NCBI GenBank assembly: GCA_002482545.1
Contig: DLGF01000015.1
Location: 186,001-250,000, forward strand
Source of the DNA: Sporomusaceae bacterium UBA7701
GTDB taxonomy: Bacteria; Bacillota; Negativicutes; Sporomusales; UBA7701
Direction of reading: 5' to 3'
Length of the DNA: 64,000 bases
The translations under genes and the position numbers were made by a program. Positions 31,221-40,978 of this stretch are shown piece after piece (the stretch's first letter is position 1; every line of letters starts with the position of its first letter). The notes below the pieces were generated by a model. That model was given only the letters and a program-made list of their open reading frames with translations. It was not told the DNA's origin and ran no database searches.

Positions 31221-32561
31221 ATGATGACATCCTTTTATTCCGGGGTATCGGGCATCAAGGCCCAGCAGTACGCTCTGGATGTAATCGCCAATAATATCGC
31301 CAACGTGAATACCACGGGCTATAAGCAGCAGCGGGTGAGCTTCAGCGACCTTTTAAGCCAGACCATCAGCGGGGCGTCCGGCGCCACCTCCACCAAGGGC
31401 GGCACCAATGCCAAGCAGATCGGCCTTGGGGTGAGCATCGCCAGTATCGATACCCTCATGACCGCCGGCAGCACGCAGTCCACCGGCGTTGCGACCGACT
31501 TGTCCATCGGCGGCAGCGGCTTCTTCATCGTCCAGGGCGGTTCGGTCGGCAAGTATCAGTTTACCCGGAACGGCGCCCTGGACGTCGACGAGGACGGCAA
31601 CGTGACGATCAACGGTTATAAGGTGTGCGGCTGGCAGGCCTACACGGTCGACGCCGACGGCAACTATGTCTACAACACCGACGCCGACGTGGAGCCGCTC
31701 AATATCTACTCGGACAGTTACAACGGCAATAAAAAGATTATTGCCGCCAAGGCCAGCACGGAGGCGACTTTCAACGGAAATCTCGATCCGTCGGCCACGG
31801 CCTCGGGCACGGCGCTCAACGATATCGGGACCGTCAGCGACTTTGACCAGACGTCGACGATAACGGTCTATGACGCTCAGGGCAACAGCTATGACGTGAC
31901 CGTCAACTGGAAGAAGTGCTACGTGGATGACACCACCAGCACCACCAGCTGGTACTGGGAGCTCGACACCACCAATACCAGCCTGTCGCTCAGCCCGGCG
32001 AGCGGCTATGTCGAATTTGATTCCAGCGGCAAAATCATCACCACCGACGCCACCAACTATAACTCGGCTCCTTCGATCACCATGACGCCCAGCGGCGTCG
32101 GCACGGCCGCTTTCAACGTGACGCTGGATTTCGGCGACGTGGGCACTTCGGTCAGCAGCAGCACGGCCAGCGTCACCGGCGTCGCCGACGGGTACGAGTC
32201 GGGGGAATTGCAGAGCATCAGCATTTCCTCGGACGGGACGATTATCGGCATCTACAGCAATGACCAGACGCAGGCCCTGGGCATGATCGCCCTGGCCACC
32301 TTTACCAATCCGGAAGGTCTGGAAAAGATAGGAAACAACCTGTATGTGACCAGCGCCAATTCCGGCGCCTTCACCGGCGGGGTCGTGGCCGGAAGTTCCG
32401 GCACCGGGTCGCTGAGCTCGGGCACGCTGGAAATGTCGAACGTCGATTTGGCGGAGCAGTTCAGCTCGATGATGATCAGCCAGCGGGCCTATCAGGCCAA
32501 CAGCAAGGTTATCACCGCCTCCGACGAATGCCTGCAGTCGCTGATTAACATGATCCGTTAA
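31221..32561 (+). CDS. flgE: Flagellar hook protein FlgE
   Basis: Hook structural protein of 446 residues. The N-terminal rod-like motif is SGVSGIKAQQYALDVIANNIANVNTTGYK, with a long Thr/Ser/Asp-rich middle (hook D1/D2). The C-terminal coiled-coil region contains NVDLAEQFSSMMISQRAYQANSK. AGGAGGTG lies upstream of two adjacent ATG codons. The final codons and the stop belong to a palindromic sequence that is repeated 218 nt downstream, at the far end of an inserted element, so flgE itself is intact. Confidence 0.93.
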   Translation: MMTSFYSGVSGIKAQQYALDVIANNIANVNTTGYKQQRVSFSDLLSQTISGASGATSTKGGTNAKQIGLGVSIASIDTLMTAGSTQSTGVATDLSIGGSGFFIVQGGSVGKYQFTRNGALDVDEDGNVTINGYKVCGWQAYTVDADGNYVYNTDADVEPLNIYSDSYNGNKKIIAAKASTEATFNGNLDPSATASGTALNDIGTVSDFDQTSTITVYDAQGNSYDVTVNWKKCYVDDTTSTTSWYWELDTTNTSLSLSPASGYVEFDSSGKIITTDATNYNSAPSITMTPSGVGTAAFNVTLDFGDVGTSVSSSTASVTGVADGYESGELQSISISSDGTIIGIYSNDQTQALGMIALATFTNPEGLEKIGNNLYVTSANSGAFTGGVVAGSSGTGSLSSGTLEMSNVDLAEQFSSMMISQRAYQANSKVITASDECLQSLINMIR

Positions 32562-32785
32562 CGGATCATCCGACTGGCGACAAAGACCCATCTGCGTCGC
32601 ACCCGCAAGAGGTAGGCCGCAGTTCTAAGCGCATACGCGCTAAGAACTTGCGCACTTGCTCCTCAGAGCGCTTGCTTGCGTACGCCCTAAGTACGCGGCG
32701 CTGCGCGCTCTTCCGGTGCGCCTTGCATCTGGACCTTTCTCGCCAGCCTGGGTTTGGCAACAATCTGATGATCCGTTAACGGATC
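32550..32785 (+). mobile_element. MITE-like structured repeat, copy B
   Basis: An 18-bp direct repeat, ATGATCCGTTAACGGATC, is present at 32550-32567 (the end of flgE) and 32768-32785. Inside lie imperfect terminal inverted repeats of about 30 nt: the left begins CTGGCGACAAAGACC, the right ends GGACCTTTCTCGCCAG. In the middle is an inverted repeat (AGTTCTAAGCGC against GCGCTAAGAACT), then GAGCGCTTGCTTG and ACGCGGC. Those blocks recur in copies A and C. No ORF of note is inside, so this is a non-autonomous element or a structured RNA repeat. Confidence 0.65.
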
Positions 32786-32855
32786 GTAAGCAAAGCGGGC
32801 CGCCGGCCGGGGAAAGGCACGGACGGCCGTCCGGACCGCAGAAAGGAGAAGAGGC

Positions 32856-34343
32856 ATGGGATCGACCTTTGGCACGTATAATGTGGCCTATACAGGCATG
32901 TATGTCAATCACGCCGGATTGTCGTCGACCAGCAACAATCTGGCGAATGTCAATACTACGGGGGCTTCGCGGGTCCGGACGGAAAACGCCGACCAGAGCG
33001 CCGTCCAGACCGACCGGACCTATCTGGTGAACGGCACCACGGTCGAGGCGATAACCCGGGCCCGGGATCAATTGCTGGATTCGACCTACCGCACGCAAAA
33101 CGCCGCGGCCAGCTACTGGGCGGTAAAAAGCGGCAACCTGGAATACATGCAGGAAATCCTGAGCGAGTTCGACGGCACCGACACCGACAGCGACGGGATG
33201 GCCGACAATGGGGTGCAGCAAATGATCCAGGACTTTTTCGACAGCTGGGAGGAATTGTCCAAGGACCCCGACAGCGAGAGCAACCGCCAGGCGGTTACCG
33301 AAGCGGCGGCTTCGCTGCTCAGCGCTCTGAGCGGGCTTGACAGCCAGTTGGCGCAGTTGCAGCAGGACGCGGTCAACGGAGTGAAGGACGGCGTCGCCAG
33401 CCTCAACGACCTGGCCGGGCAGGTCGCCAAACTGAATAAAGAGATCAGCGCCGCGGAGGCCGGCGGGGCGGAAGCCAGCTATCTGCGGGACCAGCGCGAC
33501 GCTCTCCTGGATGAGATGTCGGCCCTGGCCAATATCACCGTAGCCGAGTCGAACGGCACCCTGCAGGTGACGATCGGCGGGGTGACACTGGTCAACGGCG
33601 ATACCGTCCATGAGCTGACGGTCGAAGGCGACGGATCAGCCGCCAATCCGCTGACCGTCAAGTCCGGCGATTATAACTGCCAGGTGAAAATCGCCAGCGG
33701 CAGCATCAAAGCCTACCTGGAGGACGCCGACCAGACCGGCTACGAAGCCATCGACACCGCCAGCCTTCCCTACAATTTCACCGCCGGCGCCGTAAGCTCC
33801 ATCAGCAACCTGCGCCAGGCGCTCAATGATCTTGTCACCACGCTGGCGACAGAGGTCAACTCGCTGCACAGCACCGGCTACGGGCTGGACGGAAGCACCG
33901 GCCTGGCCTTTTTCACCGCGGTGGATTCCAGCCAGCCCCTCAGCATCGCCAACATCCAGGTCAATCCCGAGCTGGTGAGCGATCCGGACAAGCTCGCCGC
34001 TTCCGCCAGCGGCGAGGAGGGCGACAACAGCATCGCGGACGCCATCTGCGATTTGAGCACCGGCGACTATTTCGCGGTTGACGGCCTGGCGATGAATATC
34101 GACGATTTTTATGAGGCGGTGGTTTCCTGGCTGGGCACCGCCGGGGACAAGGCGACCAGCTCTTATAACACCCAGACCACGCTGGTCACCCAGGTGGACA
34201 ACCAGCGGCAGGCGGTCTGCGGCATTTCCATGGATGAAGAGATGTCCAATATGATTATGTATCAGAACGCCTATAGCGCCAGCGCGCGGGTGCTCAGCGT
34301 CATCGACGGCCTGGTCGCCGGCCTGATTGAAGATCTGGGCTAA
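32856..34343 (+). CDS. flgK: Flagellar hook-associated protein FlgK, first copy
   Basis: Hook-filament junction protein of 495 residues. The N-terminus is GLSSTSNNLANVNTTGASR, then GNLEYMQEILSEFDG, the DFFDSWEELSKDPDSESNRQ region and the helix QLAQLQQDAVNGVKDGV. The C-terminus has MDEEMSNMIMYQNAYSASARVLSVI. GAAAGGAGAAG precedes the ATG. A second, clearly different FlgK-type gene follows at once, so one of the two may form a specialised junction or cap. Confidence 0.88.
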   Translation: MGSTFGTYNVAYTGMYVNHAGLSSTSNNLANVNTTGASRVRTENADQSAVQTDRTYLVNGTTVEAITRARDQLLDSTYRTQNAAASYWAVKSGNLEYMQEILSEFDGTDTDSDGMADNGVQQMIQDFFDSWEELSKDPDSESNRQAVTEAAASLLSALSGLDSQLAQLQQDAVNGVKDGVASLNDLAGQVAKLNKEISAAEAGGAEASYLRDQRDALLDEMSALANITVAESNGTLQVTIGGVTLVNGDTVHELTVEGDGSAANPLTVKSGDYNCQVKIASGSIKAYLEDADQTGYEAIDTASLPYNFTAGAVSSISNLRQALNDLVTTLATEVNSLHSTGYGLDGSTGLAFFTAVDSSQPLSIANIQVNPELVSDPDKLAASASGEEGDNSIADAICDLSTGDYFAVDGLAMNIDDFYEAVVSWLGTAGDKATSSYNTQTTLVTQVDNQRQAVCGISMDEEMSNMIMYQNAYSASARVLSVIDGLVAGLIEDLG

Positions 34344-34515
34344 AACAAAGTCCGGCGGAAGCGAAAGCTGCAATAGCCACAGGCGAACCCGCCGTGGCTA
34401 TTGTTCTAAAGCCAGGCTGTGGCTCCCACAGTCGGGACGACGGGCAGTTCAAAGACAATTCCAAGACTGAAGTCCGATGGAGCTATAGGACGCCAAGAGA
34501 AATGGGGGGATTAGC

Positions 34516-36033
34516 ATGGCTTCGACCTTTGCCGGTCTCAGTATCGCCAATCGCGGCCTATCCGCCAGCCAGATCGGACTGGCGACAACGACCAACAATA
34601 TGAGCAATATGAATACCACCGGATATTCCCGCCAGGTTGTCAATCAGATCGCCATCGGGCCGGCGGCGGTCTACAGCACCAGTTACGTCGGCGCAGGGGC
34701 GGAAGTAACCTCGGTGGACCGGGTCCGCAGCTTCCGCCTCGATCAGAAGTACTGGGCGGAGAATAGTTCGCTGGGGGAATGGGAGGCCAAGTCCGGTTAT
34801 CTGGAAGAGCTGGAAGAAATATTGGGCACTTCCGCTGACGATACCACCTTCAATACGACGATGGACGAATTTTATTCGGCGCTGGAAGCCTTGTCCGAAG
34901 ATCCCAGCAGTTCGGCGGCCCGGGCGGAGGTGCTGGAGGCCGGCTCAGCCGTCTGCGCCTATCTCAATGACGCCGCCAAACGGCTGACCCAGCTGCGGAA
35001 CGATGTCAACAGCGACGTAAAAACCGCGGTGACGGAGATCAACTCCTATGCGCAGCAGATTGCCGACCTGAATCAGCGGATCGGCGTGGCCACGGCCGCA
35101 GGCGCTTCGGCCAGCGAACTGGAAGACCAGCGGGATGCGCTGGTGGACAAGCTTTCCGAACTGGTCGACGTCGAGGTGATCCAAAACGACAACAATACCT
35201 ATACCGTCACAGTTGGCGGTGCGACGCTGGTGAGCGGCAACAAGGCCCGGGAACTGGAGTGCTACACCATTGCCGACGGCAGCAGCCAAGACGGCCTGTA
35301 CGGCATCCGCTGGGCCGACACGGGCGCGACTTTTTCCGCGGGAGACAGCGGTTCGCTGAAAGCCTATCTCGATCTGCGGGACGGGACCGGCACGGATGGC
35401 GCTTATAAAGGGATACCCTATTACATGGGCCAACTGGACGAGTTCGCCCAGACCTTTGCCAAGGCCTTCAACGAAGGGATTTACAAGGACGGCAGCAGTT
35501 ATTACGGCGGCCACGCCGGCGGCTACGGCGCCGACGGCACGACCGGCGTCCGCTTTTTCTCCTATGACGGCCTTTCGTCCGACGACCTCATGGCCAGCGG
35601 CGCAGATACCGACGCGGTGTACGCCAACATCACGGCCGCCAATATATCGCTGACGGCGGACGTTACGGAGGATGTCGACAAGATCGCGGCCTCCTCGGCC
35701 AGCGGCGAGGAAGGCAACAACGAGAATGTCGACGACCTGCTCAGCATTTGCAAGGATTCGCGGATGTTCAACAGCGGCACGCCCGAGGACTATTACAACT
35801 CGATCATCGCCACTTTGGGCACGGCTGCTTCCTACGCCTCCCGGCAGAATAACATCCAGAGCGCCATTGTCGCCTATATCGACGACAGCCGCTCATCGGT
35901 GTCGGGGGTCTCGAGCGATGAAGAAACGGCCAACCTGACCAAGTATCAGCAGGCTTACGAGGCGTCGGCCCAGATGATCAGCACCTGGAACCAAATATAC
36001 GCGACGACGATCAACATGGTATCTTCGGATTAG
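34516..36033 (+). CDS. flgK: Flagellar hook-associated protein FlgK, second copy
   Basis: Protein of 505 residues, a paralogue of the preceding gene. It shares AGLSIANRGLSASQIGLATTTNNMSNMNTTGYSRQ at the start, EFYSALEALSEDPSSSAARAE in the middle and GVSSDEETANLTKYQQAYEASAQMIST at the end. This copy is closer to canonical FlgK (NTTGYSRQ is the usual motif). A hairpin CAATAGCCAC/GTGGCTATTG (about 34371-34407) separates the two copies. flgL follows 17 nt downstream, as in most flagellar clusters. Confidence 0.92.
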   Translation: MASTFAGLSIANRGLSASQIGLATTTNNMSNMNTTGYSRQVVNQIAIGPAAVYSTSYVGAGAEVTSVDRVRSFRLDQKYWAENSSLGEWEAKSGYLEELEEILGTSADDTTFNTTMDEFYSALEALSEDPSSSAARAEVLEAGSAVCAYLNDAAKRLTQLRNDVNSDVKTAVTEINSYAQQIADLNQRIGVATAAGASASELEDQRDALVDKLSELVDVEVIQNDNNTYTVTVGGATLVSGNKARELECYTIADGSSQDGLYGIRWADTGATFSAGDSGSLKAYLDLRDGTGTDGAYKGIPYYMGQLDEFAQTFAKAFNEGIYKDGSSYYGGHAGGYGADGTTGVRFFSYDGLSSDDLMASGADTDAVYANITAANISLTADVTEDVDKIAASSASGEEGNNENVDDLLSICKDSRMFNSGTPEDYYNSIIATLGTAASYASRQNNIQSAIVAYIDDSRSSVSGVSSDEETANLTKYQQAYEASAQMISTWNQIYATTINMVSSD

Positions 36034-36050
36034 GCGAAGGAGGAGAGTCT

Positions 36051-37100
36051 ATGCGGATAACCAACAATATGATGATTGCCAGCACGGTCAGAAATATCAA
36101 CAATGCGGCCATCCGGCTGAACGAGGCCAACGAGCGGATGTCGTCCCAGCAGAAAATATCGCTGCCGTCGGATGATCCGGTGATCGCCACCCGGGCGGTC
36201 AAATACCGCAATTACGTGGCCACGATCGCCCAATATCAGAAAAACGTCGACAATGTCAGCTCCTGGCAAAAGGTAACCGACGACGCGCTGAGCGACCTTA
36301 GCGACGTTATTGAGCAAGTGCGGACGCTGACGGTCCAGGCTTCCAGCGATACGCTGTCCGACAGCAACCTCGCCGCCATCCAAACCGAGATCAGCCAGTT
36401 GCGCGAGCAGGCGATCGAAATCATGAACACGACCTACGGCGGACGCTACGTGTTCGGCGGGTTCAGCACCGGCGAGGCGCCCTACGAGCTGGTGTCGACC
36501 GACATCGGCGAAGTGGTGACGTTCAAGGGGCAGTATCTCGCGCTGGGGGGAGTAGTGTCCAGCGAGGTCGACGACAGTGATATCAGCGATTTCTACACCG
36601 CCAACGCGGCCAATGTCTATCAGACCGCCGGCGCCCAGTCGATCAAGTACAACATCGGCTATGACGCGGAAATCACGGTGAATATCGAAGGGCAGGACGT
36701 CATCGGCGAAGCGGCCGGCGACAATCTCTTCGATACCTTCGCCAAGCTTCTGCTGGCCCTGGACGGCGAAACCAGCTACAAGTCCTATGACGCCGCCACC
36801 GGCACGGCGACGACGGTGGCCATCGACGATATCGACGACCTCTTGACCGACCTCGACAATGATCTGGAACGGCTGACCACCACCCAGGCCACCCTGGGGG
36901 CCCGCATGAAGTATGTCAACAGCGTGTCCGACCGCCTCGACAACGATTATACGACCTATTCCACCCTGATGAGCGAGAATGAGGACGTGGACACGGCCCT
37001 GGCCTCCACGGAAGCCGCCTCGGCCGAATATGTGTATGAGGCGTCGCTGGCGGTGGGGGCAAAGGCCATCAGTAAAACGCTTGTCGACTATATTGCCTAG
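36051..37100 (+). CDS. flgL: Flagellar hook-associated protein FlgL
   Basis: Hook-filament adaptor of 349 residues. The flagellin-like N-terminus is MRITNNMMIASTVRNINNAAIRLNEANERMSSQQKI, followed by the SDDPVIATRAVKYR motif. FGGFSTGEAPYE marks the variable region, and the C-terminal flagellin-like helix includes SEYVYEASLAVGAKAISKTLVDYI with one intervening Ala. A GAAGGAGGAG site precedes the ATG. It lies within the flgK-fliD string with short gaps. Confidence 0.92.
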   Translation: MRITNNMMIASTVRNINNAAIRLNEANERMSSQQKISLPSDDPVIATRAVKYRNYVATIAQYQKNVDNVSSWQKVTDDALSDLSDVIEQVRTLTVQASSDTLSDSNLAAIQTEISQLREQAIEIMNTTYGGRYVFGGFSTGEAPYELVSTDIGEVVTFKGQYLALGGVVSSEVDDSDISDFYTANAANVYQTAGAQSIKYNIGYDAEITVNIEGQDVIGEAAGDNLFDTFAKLLLALDGETSYKSYDAATGTATTVAIDDIDDLLTDLDNDLERLTTTQATLGARMKYVNSVSDRLDNDYTTYSTLMSENEDVDTALASTEAASAEYVYEASLAVGAKAISKTLVDYIA

Positions 37101-37135
37101 ATTTCCTGGAAATATTATCCAAGGAGGGGGAAGAC

Positions 37136-39106
37136 ATGTCCAGTTCAAGCAGCATTTCGGCAACCACGGTCAGCGGCACGACGCGGATCACCGGCCTGTC
37201 TTCGGGGCTTGACGTAGACTCGATCGTCGAGCAGCTGATGACGGCCGAAAAGGCCAAGAAGCTGAACAAGCTGCAGCAAAAGGAACAACTGGCGGAATGG
37301 AAGCAGGAGGCCTACCGGGACATCATCGCGGACATCCAGGCGTTCACCAGCAAATATTTCAACACGACTTCATCAACCAGCCTCTTGAGCCAGAAAAGCT
37401 TCAAGCAATATACCGTCACCAGCAGCAGCAGCGCCGTCACGGCCAGCTATACCAGCGCCGCCGGCGCGGGCAGCCACTCCATCGCCGTCAGCCAGCTGGC
37501 CACGGCGGCCACACTGGCGAGCAGCGCCAGCATCTCCGGCGATGTCCGGACGACTTCGGACACCGATTACTCGTCGCTGGCCGGTAAAAGCTTTGTCATC
37601 ACCGTCGACGGCGTGGCGCGGACGATCAGCTTCGGCTCGGACACCGACTTTTCCGGCTACACCACCGAAGAAATGGCCGATTATCTCCAAACCGCCGTCG
37701 ACGCCGCGGTGGGCGAGAACAAGGTGACGGTGACCGGGGACGACGATACCGGGCTTATCACTTTCACGGCCGCGGTTATTACCGATGCGGACGGCGCCAC
37801 CAGCGACAGCGGGGTGCAGGCGATCAGCGTCAGCGCCCCCGGCTCGGGGACCAGCGCTTTGGCGGCCCTGGGCTTCGGCAGCGGGTCGGTCCGTTCGAAT
37901 CGTGTGGATACTACGGCTGCCTTATCCGAGATTTTTGATTCCAGCGTCTTCAATGACGACGGGCAGATCGCCCTGACGATCAACGGCGTCAGCTTCACCT
38001 TCGACGCGGAGGAAGATTCCCTGAAAGACATGATCAGCGAAATCAATGCCGGCGACTGCGGCGCAACGCTGGCCTATGACGAGCTTTCCGGCAAACTGGT
38101 GCTGACCGCCTCGGACACCGGCGCCGGCGCCGCCCTGGTGCTGAGCGAGCCGGAGGACGCGGAAGCCGGGCAGAGCAGCCTGCTGTCGGTTCTGAATACG
38201 GCGACCGCGGGGCTGGACGCCAAGATAACGCTCGACGGAAAGACCCTGACCCGCAGCTCCAATACGATAACGGTCGACGGCGTGACCTATACGCTGAACG
38301 CGACGACGTCCGAAGCCGCGACAGTCAGCCTGACCCAGGACGTCGACGGCATCTGCGACCTGATCACGGGCTTCGTTGAAGATTACAACGCGCTGATCGC
38401 CACCATCAACAGCGCGCTGCAAGAGGATTATGACTCCGACTATCCGCCGCTCACCGACGATCAGAAGGAAGAAATGACCGACGAGGAAATCGAAAAATGG
38501 GAGGCCAAGGCGAAAACCGGGATACTGGAGAACGACTCGCTGCTGACCAATTTCCTCCGGGAACTGCGGTCCACCATGGTGGATTCGATTTCCGGCCTGT
38601 CGACGACCATTTTCGACCTCGGGATCGATACCGGCGACTACGATGAGAAAGGCAAGCTGGAAATCGACGAGGATGCGCTGAAGGAAGCCATCCAGACCGA
38701 CCCGCAGGCGATTATCAATCTCTTTACCAAACAGTCGGCCCAGTATTCGGGGACTTCAACGGTGCGCAAGCTGGACGCCGGCGCGCTCACTACACGGTAC
38801 AACGAGGAAGGCCTCGCCTACCGCTTCTATGATATTCTCGCCAAGTACACCTCCACTATCCGGGACAATAGCGGCAACAAAGGCCTGATGCTGGAGAAGG
38901 CGGGCGTCGACGAGGATGCCTCCGATACCGACAACACACTGACCACCGAGATCGAGAAATACCAGAAGGCGCTTGCCGAGGAGGAAGACCGGCTGGATGA
39001 CTATGAGGAGAAGCTCTACGCCAAGTATACGACGCTGGAAACGTATATCAGCAAAATGAACGCGCAGTTGTCGGCCCTTCAGTCCTACACCTCCTCATCG
39101 TCATAA
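37136..39106 (+). CDS. fliD: Flagellar filament cap protein FliD
   Basis: Filament cap of 656 residues, which directs flagellin polymerisation at the tip. The N-terminal signature ITGLSSGLDVDSIVEQLMTAEKAK is followed by KLNKLQQKEQLAEWKQEAYR. A long Ser/Thr/Asp-rich middle contains the hook-IN region (KITLDGKTLTRSSNTI). The C-terminal coiled coil is LDDYEEKLYAKYTTLETYISKMNAQL. AAGGAGGGGG precedes the ATG. Confidence 0.93.
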   Translation: MSSSSSISATTVSGTTRITGLSSGLDVDSIVEQLMTAEKAKKLNKLQQKEQLAEWKQEAYRDIIADIQAFTSKYFNTTSSTSLLSQKSFKQYTVTSSSSAVTASYTSAAGAGSHSIAVSQLATAATLASSASISGDVRTTSDTDYSSLAGKSFVITVDGVARTISFGSDTDFSGYTTEEMADYLQTAVDAAVGENKVTVTGDDDTGLITFTAAVITDADGATSDSGVQAISVSAPGSGTSALAALGFGSGSVRSNRVDTTAALSEIFDSSVFNDDGQIALTINGVSFTFDAEEDSLKDMISEINAGDCGATLAYDELSGKLVLTASDTGAGAALVLSEPEDAEAGQSSLLSVLNTATAGLDAKITLDGKTLTRSSNTITVDGVTYTLNATTSEAATVSLTQDVDGICDLITGFVEDYNALIATINSALQEDYDSDYPPLTDDQKEEMTDEEIEKWEAKAKTGILENDSLLTNFLRELRSTMVDSISGLSTTIFDLGIDTGDYDEKGKLEIDEDALKEAIQTDPQAIINLFTKQSAQYSGTSTVRKLDAGALTTRYNEEGLAYRFYDILAKYTSTIRDNSGNKGLMLEKAGVDEDASDTDNTLTTEIEKYQKALAEEEDRLDDYEEKLYAKYTTLETYISKMNAQLSALQSYTSSSS

Positions 39107-39125
39107 AGAGGAGGAGGATACCGGG

Positions 39126-39533
39126 ATGCGGACAGATGAAACGGAAGGTTTTCTCGATCGCCGGCTGGCGATTATCGAAAAACTCGCCGCGAATACCAGG
39201 ACCCAACGGCGCTTTATCGCCAAGCGCCAGCTGACCGGACTGCGCCGGCTGCTGCGGGAGCGGGACGAACTGATCGGCGAACTGGCCGCGGCGATGGAAG
39301 AGGGGCTCAGGAGCGACCCCCAGGGAACGGCGGAGTTGGCCGGACCGCTGCGGATGCTGAGGGCCAGGGAACGGGAAGTGCTGGAGCTCAGCGCCGGATT
39401 GCTGCAGGCGGCTGCGCTGGAGAAAAGCCGCGTAGCTGCCGAGCTCAGGACCCTCCGGGCGGGCCGGAGCCTGAAGAATCATTATGGCGAAGCCCGGAGA
39501 AATACCGGCCGCCGGCTGAACGTGAAGGGCTGA
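39126..39533 (+). CDS. flgN: FlgN-like flagellar export chaperone
   Basis: Helical protein of 135 residues rich in Arg, Leu and Glu (EKLAANTRTQRRFIAKRQL, RRLLRERDELIGEL, REREVLELSAGLLQAA). That pattern and the position right after fliD fit the FlgN family, the chaperone for FlgK and FlgL. AGGAGGAGG overlaps the end of the intergenic gap 20 nt after fliD. It might instead be a FliT-type cap chaperone; sequence alone does not decide. Confidence 0.7.
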   Translation: MRTDETEGFLDRRLAIIEKLAANTRTQRRFIAKRQLTGLRRLLRERDELIGELAAAMEEGLRSDPQGTAELAGPLRMLRAREREVLELSAGLLQAAALEKSRVAAELRTLRAGRSLKNHYGEARRNTGRRLNVKG

Positions 39534-39602
39534 GCGGCTGAAAATGATCTATAAACCATCCCGCGAACCCCCTGGTGTGGGCAGAGGAAGGCATAGCCTG
39601 AA

Positions 39603-39624
39603 CCTGGCCATGCCAGGGTTTTTT
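39603..39624 (+). terminator. Terminator of the hook/filament operon
   Basis: CCTGGC pairs with GCCAGG around CAT, followed by GTTTTTT. Confidence 0.85.
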
Positions 39625-39626
39625 AT

Positions 39627-39700
39627 GAAGGCTCGCCGCAGCCAGAGGGTTGCGACGAGCCTTCATACGAAGACGCCCGCTCCGGTGGCGGAGCGGGCGT
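39627..39700 (-). terminator. Two tandem hairpins downstream of flagellin
   Basis: GACGCCCGCTCC pairs with GGAGCGGGCGTC (39671-39700), and GAAGGCTCG pairs with CGAGCCTTC (39627-39664). They lie directly after the flagellin stop codon on the minus strand. Neither has a good T tract, but double hairpins often stabilise and end abundant mRNAs such as that for flagellin. Confidence 0.65.
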
Positions 39701-39739
39701 CGGTGCCGTAGCCTAGGGGCCTGCCGGCCCAAACGGCGA

Positions 39740-40978
39740 TTATTGGAGAAGCTTCAGCACTTGCTGGGGCTGCTGGTTGGCCTGGGCCAGCATGGCGGTG
39801 GCCGCCTGGGTGATGACGCTCAGTTTGGTGTAGGTCGCCATTTCGGAGGCCATGTCGACGTCGCGGATGAGCGACTCGGCGGCGGTCAGGTTTTCACTGG
39901 CGGTGGAGAGGTTGTTGGAGGTTGATTCCAGACGGTTCTGGACAGCGCCGAGCTGGGCCCGGGTGGACGATACCATCGCCGTGGCGGTGTCGATGACTTT
40001 AATGGCGATGTTGGCCGCGGCCTGGCTGTCGGCTTGGAGCCCTTCGACCCCGAGATTGACGGCGTCCATGTTGCCGATGGACACTTTGATGTCCTGGCCG
40101 GTGTTGGCGCCGATCAGGATGGTGGACGAGCCGTCGAGGCGGACATCTTCGGCCGCCGTGGTCTGGGTGAAGGCCGACAGGGCGTTGGTGGCCTTGGTGT
40201 TCTTGTCGCCGTTGGCGTCGGTTACGGTGAACGTCAGGCCGTAGATGGCGCCGTCGGTGCCGGCGGCGGCGGCGGTGGCGGAAATTGCGCCGGTGGTGCT
40301 GTCGACGGTCAGACCGTAATCGGCGGTCGCCAGATCAGCCAGCGTATCACTGCCGGTGATCGTAGTGGTCTGGAGGGCGCCGTTCTTCATGTAGCTGATG
40401 GTGATGGTATCGGTGGCGTCGATGCCGAGCGAGTTGCCGGCATTGTCCGTGAGGGCGGTCAGGACGGTGGTGGTGTCGGCGGGCGTGGAAGCCCCCGCGG
40501 CGATCGAGGTGTTGGTCTGAACATTGGCCGCCGCCGCGGCTACCGCAGAGCCCATCGAGCCGTCCAGCAGCTTTTTGGTGTTAAACTCGGTGGTATTGGC
40601 GATGTTGTTGATTTCATCCACCAGAGCGTCGATTTCGTCCTGGATGTTGGCGCGGTCGTCGTCGGTGTTGGTGTCGCTGGCGGACTGCACCGCCAGCTCG
40701 CGCATGCGCTGCAGGATATTTTCGGTTTCTTCCAGCGCGCCTTCGGCGGTTTGCACCAGGGAAACGCCGTTCTGGGCGTTCTCGTTGGCCTGATCCAGAC
40801 CGCGGATCTGGCCGCGCATTTTTTCCGAAATCGCCAGACCGGCAGCGTCGTCCGCCGCGCTGTTGATGCGGTAGCCGGACGACAGTTTTTCCAGGGAGCT
40901 GTTCATGGAATTGGTATTCTTGTTGAGCTGATTCCAGGTGTTAAGCGCGGAGATATTGTGGTTGATGACCATACCCAT
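39740..40978 (-). CDS. fliC: Flagellin
   Basis: Filament protein of 412 residues. The D0/D1 N-terminus has VINHNISALNTWNQLNKN, SSLEKLSSGYRINSAADDAAG, RGLDQANENAQNGVSLVQTAEGAL and MRELAVQSASDTN. A variable middle (about 140-300) is rich in Ala, Thr and Asp. The C-terminus has NRLESTSNNLSTASENL and the terminal QPQQVLKLLQ. AAGGAGG lies eight nt before the ATG. It faces the hook operon, with a separate 5' leader containing a GCCGT/ACGGC hairpin. No clear sigma-28 consensus was found. Confidence 0.95.
   Translation of the reverse strand: MGMVINHNISALNTWNQLNKNTNSMNSSLEKLSSGYRINSAADDAAGLAISEKMRGQIRGLDQANENAQNGVSLVQTAEGALEETENILQRMRELAVQSASDTNTDDDRANIQDEIDALVDEINNIANTTEFNTKKLLDGSMGSAVAAAAANVQTNTSIAAGASTPADTTTVLTALTDNAGNSLGIDATDTITISYMKNGALQTTTITGSDTLADLATADYGLTVDSTTGAISATAAAAGTDGAIYGLTFTVTDANGDKNTKATNALSAFTQTTAAEDVRLDGSSTILIGANTGQDIKVSIGNMDAVNLGVEGLQADSQAAANIAIKVIDTATAMVSSTRAQLGAVQNRLESTSNNLSTASENLTAAESLIRDVDMASEMATYTKLSVITQAATAMLAQANQQPQQVLKLLQ

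Noticed and set aside
31221..39106. Repeated Ser/Thr/Asp-rich codon patterns across the flagellar proteins considered as a tandem repeat or CRISPR-like array
   Set aside because: There are no regular repeat units or spacers. The bias reflects the amino acid composition of hook and filament proteins.
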